Below are positions 19,668-28,264 of a stretch of 64,000 bases of DNA, in pieces (within the stretch, counting starts at the first letter, position 1; each line of letters opens with the position of its first letter). Below the pieces are notes generated by a model, which was given only the letters and a program-made list of their open reading frames with translations, did not search any database and was not told where the DNA came from. Origin of the DNA: Aurantiochytrium sp. KH105. Lineage: Eukaryota > Sar > Bigyra > Thraustochytrida > Thraustochytriidae. The stretch is from the NCBI GenBank assembly GCA_003116975.1, contig BGKB01000210.1, forward strand, positions 124,001 through 188,000, written 5' to 3'. A program made the position numbers and the translations under genes.

Positions 19668-20600
19668 ACATTGAATGTTTACGTTCGCAGTGGTTCTCAG
19701 TTGTATTGTGAGCGTGCATTCATTGTGTTTTTTCAAAAAGACCGTCTGACTGTAAGACGTAAATGATTTTCACTTATTGACACTTGCGGAATTCCCCACT
19801 TCAGCCAAACGCCTCGCCGCCGCGCAAACGCGCTTTCCATCGTCTGGCCGCACAAAAACCAGACGGCGCGGCCGTGCAAGCTTTCAACCTTCCTGCAAGC
19901 GTCTAATCATCGACGGAGGACAGGCGCAAAACTACGCGAAGAGACGACTTTGCGCTGGCATTGCGGCCGTGTCTGGGAGAGGACTGCCGCACAACTCGGC
20001 TAGGTGGCAGGCACAGACAAGGAAATGCGTGAAAAAGACAAGCTTGCATTTAGCATCATGCGATATTTGGTCTTCACTTCTGCTTTGTTCCGAGTCTCCG
20101 TATAAGAATAGCTGACTTGGGCCCGTCGTGCTGATCAAGAAAGGTCTTTATGATTCGCTTTGGGGTCTTGTTCGGGTCCGTTACCATTGGGTAAAAAAAT
20201 AAAATGACCAAGCGTCCACGATAGCAGGCCCTAATTACTTGCGCGAGACGAGGTATTCGTGGCCATTGCAACGGTATACTCCGCTCATACGTGCTTACTG
20301 GCTCCTCTGCCCCGAATGCCCATGTCAAAGCTGCTCTTTCGGCGACGCGTCACATACAGTCAGAAAGAATGAATCTTGGGCCTCGTGTGACCGTTTTCTT
20401 GCCTCATGTGACATTTTTTTTCTTCATTGCTACCATTTTAGCTGGACACTTGCTAGCCACTCCTCGTACAGAGGTTGAAAAAATGATAGTGAGGAGGAGC
20501 TTGCCAGGTTTTTCAGCAGACCTTCTACCAAGCGAAGCAACGAGGCGATTGAAGAAGCAGAAGAAGGGGAGCACTGAGAAAGGTATTGAATTAGACGAAG
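19668..20600. other. intergenic spacer before the polycystin gene
   Basis: About 930 bp. It must contain the PI31 terminator and the channel promoter. A 52-codon upstream frame (20483-20641) overlaps the channel start in another frame; otherwise nothing convincing is seen. Confidence 0.55.
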
Positions 20601-20641
20601 ATGCCGCCAGAAACTCTGGAATTAGGAACCCCGGAGGATGA
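20483..20641 (+). other. 52-codon upstream ORF overlapping the polycystin start
   Basis: An ATG at 20483 opens a 52-codon frame (MIVRRSLPGFSADLLPSEAT...) that ends at 20641, 41 bp past the assumed channel start. It could be a translational regulator, or the real first exon: a GT at 20583 and the AG in TCTAG at 20694 would join it in phase to the channel frame at DTIDKEG. Neither is proven. Confidence 0.35.
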
Positions 20642-23600
20642 CTCATCGTCAGTGCCCACTGGGCCCAAGACGCTTCATTACGCTGTTAGTCTAGATACGA
20701 TAGACAAGGAAGGTCAGAGAGAATATCTCGACGACATTTTTCCACAAGCAGACAGAATATTCTTTGTGCTTGAAGTTCTCGACAAAAGCTGTAGTTTTTT
20801 TTCTGAGGAGATACATCCGAAGAAACAAGTGAAATGGCCATTTTGGGAAAGGATCGAAATCCCTCATGATGTGGTCAGCTACAAAGCGGACAATTCTGAA
20901 AAGAATGTCAAGGAGAATAGCGACTCAAGTGCAAGCGCCAATTCAGGTACTCGCGAAGCCAAGAACCCCACTATGGTGAATTTAAAGATGAAAGGGTGGT
21001 GGTCATCATCGACGGAGTACGAATTTAAAACTTTGGTTGGCGAAATTGAAGCTGCGAAGCTTTTTCACTCATGCGGAGCCTCGCAAAAAATTTCGATCTG
21101 TACAAAAGAGCAGAAAGACTCACCTGCGGAAAAATCATTTCCGTTGACCATTCTCTCATCCCCACTTGATGAGGATCTCGAAAAAGGTCTTCAATCCGTT
21201 CGTGTTTACATTTACGGATGCACTAGTATCCTTGGGTACAAAGCAACTTTTCTCCATGCGAACGTATATCTTCGTGATGGTCCGAAGGAGGTGACGGTGC
21301 AGGAATCGAAGTGTTCGCACGGCGGCATTGTCTCTTTTCAAGCAGAACGTGTAGATGGGCTTCGAATTACCAGCGGCCATAATACAGTTGCTGTTCATTT
21401 GAAAGACATCAAGAATACAACCATTCCAAGTTGGCATGGTGACAATTATGTCTCTGCATACTGTCCCTTTTACGTTTGCAAAACCGCGCTTGAAAAACTC
21501 GAGCGCCTCGGCAAGATCTTCGTACAGGTGCAACCACAGCTCAAAAAGCTTGACAAGGCGCTCATAATAAACGTGCTATCGCGTGACGCCGCGCTCGAAA
21601 CGCTGTCGTCAACAGGAGGCACAATTGATTTCGCTTCCGAAAAGGATAAGAGCGACTTCCTTGATGCACTAGAGTCCAATGGGATGGGTGGCGTCGACAC
21701 AGAAGCACTGATCCAGCTCTCCAATGATCTTGCTGCAGTGACTGCACAGAGTGCAAGCGATATCCCACCAGAAGCACGCGAGGAAGCGCTTCAGCGAGTC
21801 CTGGTGAGACTGCTTCTCGCTGTCCTCCTTCCGAATCCCGAACGAAGGACACAAGAAACAGAGAGGACTCTGATGAAAAGTTTCGTAAGCGAACAGCGCA
21901 GAGCTTGCGGCCAAGCCGATCCCGTGGCTCAGCCAACCATGCCAGACCTAAATCACGAATTGCAGAGCTTCAAAGAAGCACTGAGAAAAAACCTCAAGGA
22001 TCTCGTGGCGCTGCACGAGGCCATTCACGTGCCTGAGTCATGCTTTGATATCATGTACATGCGCGCCTCTGGCAACGCCTCAGACGACTCGATGGAGACC
22101 AAGCTGCTTCGAGCTGCGATAAGGGCTGATTTTGAAACGTGTAAGCGAATCCTGCAGACCCACCCCGAAGTCGACCCTTTCAGAGCAGGAGGCCCATCTA
22201 CCGAAAAAGAATTCGGAGTATCTAAAAGGAACGCCGCGGATACTGAATCTGATCCCGATCAGTTGCAAGGAACACCGCAGTCTTCCCTCGACTATTTAAT
22301 TGCAGCAATTGCTCGCATTCGGACTGAGCGAAGTGTCTTCGGCCTCACAGAAAACAGTAGGGACAAGGAGATGTCTCGCAGGTTTAAAGCTGCGAAGCTT
22401 CAGGAGCTCCAATCTGCCAGAGATGTGGTGGCACTCATGTTGGAACGTGGAACAGATGCAGGCCGACTTTTTCATATATTTGTGCGGGCACTTCGATCCT
22501 TTGACGTCAAGACACTTCAATTGATGGTGCGCAACGAAAGGATATGCCGTGCTGCGAACCTGGAGCATGCTTGGGAATTCGTCCGATCCAATTGGAGAGC
22601 GCACCCAAATGTTTGCAGCGAGCTCTCCGAGATTCTCCTCGACGTGCAGGTCTCGAAGGTTTCGCATCAAGTTCTTTGTTGCTCAGAAGGCGGAGATTTT
22701 TACTGTCCAAATGACACGATGGCCGCAGCGAACATATTGCGCGCATTATTCCGTGAGCGATTTGGGGACAATATGATGTTCAGCATTCTTCGCAAGATGC
22801 TCAAATCTCGGCAATGTGAAAGTGTTGACATTCTTATTTCGCTGTTCTCCCAGGTAGTCATTTCATCTTCTTCCTGGACGCAATCCTCTCCTTTCCATCT
22901 CGCGTGCGAGCTGGGTTATACGAGGTGTGTGCAAGAGTTTGTTTCTCATGGTGTAAATGTAGATTTGCAGGATATAGTCGCTGGCAAATTTGTTCTTCAG
23001 GTAGCAATTGAGAATAGACGCACAGAAGTTCTTCGAATTCTTTGCAATAGTGGTGCGTCTTGTTCTACCGCAATTACAAAAGATGGCAGAACGCCCTTAC
23101 ATCTGGCCATCGATATGAAGTCTCCAGAGATGGTAGCAGTGCTCTGCGAGAATGGAGCAGAAAGCGACGAAAGGGCACTTTTGGCAACGGTCGACCTCGG
23201 CCACGTCGAAATCCTTCAGATCCTTCAAAAGGTTGGAAACGCGTCCCCAAACCAGTATCGAGGTGAGCTCAACAGAACCTTGTTGCACCTCGCGTGCAAC
23301 AAGCCTGATGCAGGAGACGACGAGTTTGTTCAGAAGCTCATACAAATGAATGTCGCTGTGAACGAGGTCGACATGATCGGGCGGACGGCGCTTCACAATG
23401 CTGCGGCAATGGGTAATCTCAGCGCCGTTCGCTCGTTGCTCGAGGCTGGCGCGGACGAAACGCTGCCTACCCGCCGTGAGGGGAGCACTGTAATTCACGA
23501 AGCGGCAAAAATGGGTAGAATGAGCGTGCTCCAGTTCGTTCTCAGGAACGCAAGTGGTGAAACTGTCGATGCAGTAGACATGCAAGGGCGCACGCCATTG

Positions 23601-26600
23601 TGCTACGCATTCAAGCGTCGCAAATTCCTGGAACTAACCTTTTACTGCCTTAGAGAGCTGCAGGCATCGGCGCGAGAAAAGTGTGTTCGCGAATGTACCG
23701 TTAGTCCAGAGATAGAAGCTTTTGCTGACCTCTTGAAAAGTCGCTACGGAAGATTTGACTTTCCCTTACAAAAGGCGATAGACACCGCAGACGCTCTTCG
23801 TGGCATCGGCAGAACTCGTGAGATGGTCGAATTGGCCCGTCGAATCAGAAAGTGTTTTGAAGAGGCCTATGATCCCTCCTCTGAATTCCGGCTTTCGAAA
23901 GAGGTTTATCGAAAAATTGAAAATTCTCCGGAGATGAGGAAATTCGTACGATTGATCATGTACAGAACCTTTGATTTCTCAGGCTACAACGTAGAAGAAG
24001 CCGAGTTATCGAAACTTGTTCGCGACCTGCATCTCTACCCTTCGATGCAATTTCTCGTTCATCTAATCGACCGGTCCTACGAAGAACCCAGCATGCCAGA
24101 CTCCAAGGAGCCAACGGGTCTTGAGGATATCGAAAGCTCAAACGCAGTGAAACGAATTGCCGCAATAGTCAAACAACGCATCGTTAGCGTACAAGCTCTT
24201 CGTGGAATCAGCAGAACTCGGGAGATGAGCGAATTGGTCAATCTTATAATAAAGCGCTTTCGACCGTCAGATCACTACCAGCTTTCTACAGAAGATCTTC
24301 AGAGCATCGAAGTTGCTCCGGAGATGAAGGCTTTCGTAGAATTGATCAAGAATCGGTACAGAGACCTTGACGCCTTAAGCCCCAACTTCAAGGTGGTCGA
24401 CTCATCAGAACTTGTTCGCGACCTACACGTCCTTCCTTTGATGCGACAGTTTGTTTGTCTGATCAGACAGTCCTGCGAAATACCCAGTCGGCGGGACAGG
24501 CCACTTTTAGGGGAGATCTTAAACTCTATCGAAAGCTCGTACGAACTGAGAGAGTTTGCCGTGCTAATTCACAGGCGTATCGGTCTGGCGGATTCGTCGT
24601 GTACGACAGCGCATGAAGTAAGGGTCTTCAAGTTTAACTTGGTGCTGGCCAGCGGATCTGCTTTTTGTACGGTGCCGAATAACCAGTCGACGCCCAACTT
24701 AGACGGCGAGATTCTTTCTTTCTTTCCTCAGGACATATGCCAGAACCTGCAACTCCTGAGTGGTGACTTGGTGAAGGATGAAAAGGAACTTCAAGATATC
24801 TTGCGGAATTGTTACGAAGAACTTTTTGTGGAAACTCGCAAGGCAGATGCCGTTCTTGGCATCCTCCTCGACGCTGGAGCAGACATCGATCACGTCGATG
24901 ACCAGGGCAATCCAGCCTTTGACGATGACTATCGTATTGAGTACTTCAAAACGAGAGAAGAGGAGCTCAGAGCAGCACTTGAGAAACGGAGCAAGCTGGC
25001 TCACGACCAGCCAATATTCAAGGGAAAAATTGTTCATCACGCCGTGCATGCAGCGTGGGTTCAGCAGGGCTTCCGCTGCATAGCCTGCTGTGCTCTGGTG
25101 TACTGGGTCATTCTCTTGGCCTTGCTGACTCTCGTCGCCATCCGATACAGCGGATGTGACGTGTATGAGTCCTTCTCTATACAAGCAAGTGTTGTCAATC
25201 GCATGTCATCCGGCGACGCAGGAACTCTGGAAGATGTCAAAGATCTGGACAGCTGGAACGACTACGTCGAAAACGTCTTTGTTGAAGCTATATGGCCATC
25301 CCAGTCTGACTTGCATGTGGACGCTGATAGCTGGAGATTCGGCCAAGGCCTCGTTCTCCTCGGCAGGCCCCGTTACCGTCAGATTCGGACGCGTGCCGAT
25401 AGTTGCTCTGCGACCATGCCTTCAATACTGTCCGTAGTCGAAACCCCCTGCTATGCGCCGTACTCGCAAGGCACTTTTTCGTCCTTGGATGCAACAGTCG
25501 AAGATAGGTCTTCACATGAATGCATGCTGCGCGGCGCCGAAAGTCATGTCATCAACTGGGAAGACAGCCCGGCAGTCCCCTTTTTCGGTAAATTCGGTTT
25601 TTACAAAGGTGGTGGCTCGAGCGTCGTCTTGTCGTCAAATAAGACCGCGACACAGCAGCTCCTACAAGACCTTCGCTCATGCGAGTTCATCTCCATGGGC
25701 ACTCGGCTAGCAGCTCTAGAAGTCACGCTGTATTCGAGGTCTCATGAGTTATTCGTGCATGGGCGCGTTTTCATGGAGCACACAACAACGGGAGGAGTGT
25801 TCGCCGACCAGCGATGGGAGACCCGCAAGCTCGTGAGCTATGAATCGACCGACGATCGACACCGGTTGCGGATTGAAGTGATGATGACAATACTCTTCCT
25901 TGTGCACTTCTCTCGCGAGATCTATCGGTTGCTGGACTCAACGCGTGGGACGCAAAAACAAAAGATTGATGGTGCAAGTGAGCAAGCAGCTTCCAACGAT
26001 GATGACGATGGCGCCAGGCCGGATTTTAGCAAAATCGAGTTTGTTGTGGTGTTGGACTCAGAGGAAAAACAGTGGTGGTTTTGCCATTTCGAAAAATTAG
26101 AGGAAGGTGCATGGCGAGCCATCGCTAGCGATCGCTCGAGAAGCTTTGCATCTGAGTATCTCGAGAGGATTCAAATCGAATGTTCCGAATCTAGGTTGAG
26201 ACGCTTCAGTGTTGGAGAGCATGTAAGAGTAAGGAATGCACCTGGCAGAAAAGAGTGCCAGGGAACTGTTGTTTCTGTCAACGAATGCAATAAGCGCTTG
26301 ACGTACTCGGTGTTAAGTCAAGGACACGGGTCGAAACTGATTCAAGATGTACCGGAAGACACAGTCGAAGTCGGATCCGACATTCCCGTGATGAAATTGC
26401 GGAAAAGGAGTTACACGAAAGACCCCTTATCGGATGCCAATCGTCAACGAAGCGAGCGAAGAAACTTCCATTTTCGACTCCGCGGCTGGATGTCCGGCGC
26501 CCAAAGGGTATGGCAAAGCAATCGAGTGGATAATATTGTGAAAATGTGCACTCTGGCACTGGATGGCTTGCCTGCGTTTTGGCAAAGGGTGTGGCAAAGC

Positions 26601-27563
26601 ATTCAACCTGATAGGATTGTGAAAACGTGCGCTCAGTTGATGGATAATTTGCCAGCGTATTGGTCGGATCCTTTCAACTACTTGGACCTCAGCATCATGC
26701 TTCTCTTCTTTTGGCTGGTTGTTACACATGTAAAGCTCGTTCATGGCGCTGCCCAGAGGAGCTCGGATTGGCTAGAGAACTCGGAGCGTGATGTGTTTAT
26801 TGACGTTTCGGATCTGATGCGGCTTTCGACGGTTCGGCAATACCTGCTCGGGGGCGTTGTCTTTCTCTGCTATCTCAAGACCCTCGAATACTTGCGGGTG
26901 GCCGCGACCTTTGCAGTTCCAGTCATGATCATTATTGGCATGCTCGCCAAGCTGATGAGTTTTCTCATCATCTTGGTTGTCTTCGTTTTGGCCTTTGGAA
27001 TCTTTGACTACGTAGTTTTCGGGCTCAAGTATGCGCCTGTCAACTCAGTTATGAAAGCACTCGTCTTTACATTGCGAGGAGCCCTTGGCGAGCTGGACTT
27101 TGATGGCAAATACGAGATGGACCAGGTCGTCGGTACGGGCATGACGATGCTGGCAGCCGTGCTCTTGGTGATTCTCCTTCTCAACCTGCTCATTGCGGTC
27201 ATGAGTGAGGCGTACGAGGATGTGAAGGCAACGGCAGAAGCACGCTGGTGCTACAGGCAGTACAAGACAATTCATGATTGGGAAGACAACAAGCAACTCA
27301 GACGATGGTATGAGAAAGGAAGAATGTGTTGGCGGATGATGGCCGTCAGACCTCTGCTCTGCCGGATGTGCAAATCGTTTCGCTCTTGTCCCGGACTTGA
27401 CTCGAGCGAAAAGGATCGACCTTCGCGGGCCAGAGAATGGCCGTGTCGTTCTATCCGCGTCACTCCGTCTGCTCTGCATGAAGAAAGTCAGGTCAAGTCG
27501 GGCCTAGGCCTGGCATCATTGGGCAGCAATATTGCGCCTTCTTCTTTAGAATCCGACAACTGA
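20601..27563 (+). CDS. ankyrin-repeat polycystin (TRPP-like) cation channel
   Basis: The product is 2320 residues in one exon. An unknown N-terminal part (1-750) is followed by ankyrin repeats (about 757-1020, with TPLHLAID and TALHNAAAMGNLSAV) and a helical region with internal repeats (about 1050-1340). The first membrane helix is about 1489-1516. The large extracellular segment (about 1530-1750) has polycystin-domain features: LVLLGRPRYRQIR, FYKGGGSSVVLS, ALEVTLYSRSHELF and TTGGVF. Helix 2 (about 1756-1778) is followed by a long cytoplasmic loop with an SH3/Tudor-like stretch (about 1866-1923), then helices 3-5 (from about 2022), a pore loop ending GALGELDFDGKYE, and helix 6 (LLVILLLNLLIAVMSEAYE). 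The pore and S6 resemble PKD2. An in-frame TAG lies just upstream of the ATG. Polycystins normally lack ankyrin repeats. Confidence 0.88.
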   Translation: MPPETLELGTPEDDSSSVPTGPKTLHYAVSLDTIDKEGQREYLDDIFPQADRIFFVLEVLDKSCSFFSEEIHPKKQVKWPFWERIEIPHDVVSYKADNSEKNVKENSDSSASANSGTREAKNPTMVNLKMKGWWSSSTEYEFKTLVGEIEAAKLFHSCGASQKISICTKEQKDSPAEKSFPLTILSSPLDEDLEKGLQSVRVYIYGCTSILGYKATFLHANVYLRDGPKEVTVQESKCSHGGIVSFQAERVDGLRITSGHNTVAVHLKDIKNTTIPSWHGDNYVSAYCPFYVCKTALEKLERLGKIFVQVQPQLKKLDKALIINVLSRDAALETLSSTGGTIDFASEKDKSDFLDALESNGMGGVDTEALIQLSNDLAAVTAQSASDIPPEAREEALQRVLVRLLLAVLLPNPERRTQETERTLMKSFVSEQRRACGQADPVAQPTMPDLNHELQSFKEALRKNLKDLVALHEAIHVPESCFDIMYMRASGNASDDSMETKLLRAAIRADFETCKRILQTHPEVDPFRAGGPSTEKEFGVSKRNAADTESDPDQLQGTPQSSLDYLIAAIARIRTERSVFGLTENSRDKEMSRRFKAAKLQELQSARDVVALMLERGTDAGRLFHIFVRALRSFDVKTLQLMVRNERICRAANLEHAWEFVRSNWRAHPNVCSELSEILLDVQVSKVSHQVLCCSEGGDFYCPNDTMAAANILRALFRERFGDNMMFSILRKMLKSRQCESVDILISLFSQVVISSSSWTQSSPFHLACELGYTRCVQEFVSHGVNVDLQDIVAGKFVLQVAIENRRTEVLRILCNSGASCSTAITKDGRTPLHLAIDMKSPEMVAVLCENGAESDERALLATVDLGHVEILQILQKVGNASPNQYRGELNRTLLHLACNKPDAGDDEFVQKLIQMNVAVNEVDMIGRTALHNAAAMGNLSAVRSLLEAGADETLPTRREGSTVIHEAAKMGRMSVLQFVLRNASGETVDAVDMQGRTPLCYAFKRRKFLELTFYCLRELQASAREKCVRECTVSPEIEAFADLLKSRYGRFDFPLQKAIDTADALRGIGRTREMVELARRIRKCFEEAYDPSSEFRLSKEVYRKIENSPEMRKFVRLIMYRTFDFSGYNVEEAELSKLVRDLHLYPSMQFLVHLIDRSYEEPSMPDSKEPTGLEDIESSNAVKRIAAIVKQRIVSVQALRGISRTREMSELVNLIIKRFRPSDHYQLSTEDLQSIEVAPEMKAFVELIKNRYRDLDALSPNFKVVDSSELVRDLHVLPLMRQFVCLIRQSCEIPSRRDRPLLGEILNSIESSYELREFAVLIHRRIGLADSSCTTAHEVRVFKFNLVLASGSAFCTVPNNQSTPNLDGEILSFFPQDICQNLQLLSGDLVKDEKELQDILRNCYEELFVETRKADAVLGILLDAGADIDHVDDQGNPAFDDDYRIEYFKTREEELRAALEKRSKLAHDQPIFKGKIVHHAVHAAWVQQGFRCIACCALVYWVILLALLTLVAIRYSGCDVYESFSIQASVVNRMSSGDAGTLEDVKDLDSWNDYVENVFVEAIWPSQSDLHVDADSWRFGQGLVLLGRPRYRQIRTRADSCSATMPSILSVVETPCYAPYSQGTFSSLDATVEDRSSHECMLRGAESHVINWEDSPAVPFFGKFGFYKGGGSSVVLSSNKTATQQLLQDLRSCEFISMGTRLAALEVTLYSRSHELFVHGRVFMEHTTTGGVFADQRWETRKLVSYESTDDRHRLRIEVMMTILFLVHFSREIYRLLDSTRGTQKQKIDGASEQAASNDDDDGARPDFSKIEFVVVLDSEEKQWWFCHFEKLEEGAWRAIASDRSRSFASEYLERIQIECSESRLRRFSVGEHVRVRNAPGRKECQGTVVSVNECNKRLTYSVLSQGHGSKLIQDVPEDTVEVGSDIPVMKLRKRSYTKDPLSDANRQRSERRNFHFRLRGWMSGAQRVWQSNRVDNIVKMCTLALDGLPAFWQRVWQSIQPDRIVKTCAQLMDNLPAYWSDPFNYLDLSIMLLFFWLVVTHVKLVHGAAQRSSDWLENSERDVFIDVSDLMRLSTVRQYLLGGVVFLCYLKTLEYLRVAATFAVPVMIIIGMLAKLMSFLIILVVFVLAFGIFDYVVFGLKYAPVNSVMKALVFTLRGALGELDFDGKYEMDQVVGTGMTMLAAVLLVILLLNLLIAVMSEAYEDVKATAEARWCYRQYKTIHDWEDNKQLRRWYEKGRMCWRMMAVRPLLCRMCKSFRSCPGLDSSEKDRPSRAREWPCRSIRVTPSALHEESQVKSGLGLASLGSNIAPSSLESDN

Positions 27564-28264
27564 ATAAGGATTCCCCTCGTGAGTGTTGCTGGCTCTCCTC
27601 TAGACCGCGACGCATTTTTGCCAACAACAAAATTGTCGGACAAGGTCAGCAGCAACGAAGAGGAAATCGATGGAAGTTCGAACGACGAGCATGATCCTAA
27701 GATCAAGAGCATGCGTCGAATAAGACCGGCGGCAGAAACAGCATCCAAGGGAATGATAATTCATTGCCCCCCACTTCCACGCTCAGTTTGTCAAGACGAT
27801 CGACGCAGAGTCGCACGGAGCTTCAGATAGGGAGCCAAGATTCTCGAAACTTGAACGCGAAGAAAGATGTATGTCCACCTGCGCTGCGAGGCCGTCGAGG
27901 TCGTCGTCGCCTTTGTCTCTCGGCCCGGCGTTCTCCGTCAGTTCAAGCGCTACGAGGCTGGTGACGCTCTATTGCGCGCTCTCGCAGTGCGCCTGTGCGA
28001 CAAACGCATCCTACTTGGCTCTTGATGAACTTGAATGATCAGAATGAAAGATTTTAACAGTGAAAATGACGAAAAAGACACCTTGGATTTCACCTTTGGT
28101 ACGAACATAAGCAACGAGTCACGTTTTCTACTTTTAAACTTGCTACAAATTTTCAACAGTCGCGAGCTGACCCACCGCGGGCGTGCTGCATCCAAAGAGA
28201 CCGTGACGAAAGACAATTGGTGGTCTTTTGGAGCAGTTCTTTCTGTTGATCAAAACGAAACGAT
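27564..28264. other. convergent 3' spacer with residual coding-like frames
   Basis: About 700 bp between the channel stop and the stop of the next minus-strand gene. The channel frame stays open for 88 codons beyond its TGA (to 27830). A partly overlapping second frame (27764-27964) and a 52-codon ATG frame (27867-28025, MYVHLRCEAVEV...) follow. Their composition is more protein-like than random, but no gene can be supported. Confidence 0.45.
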
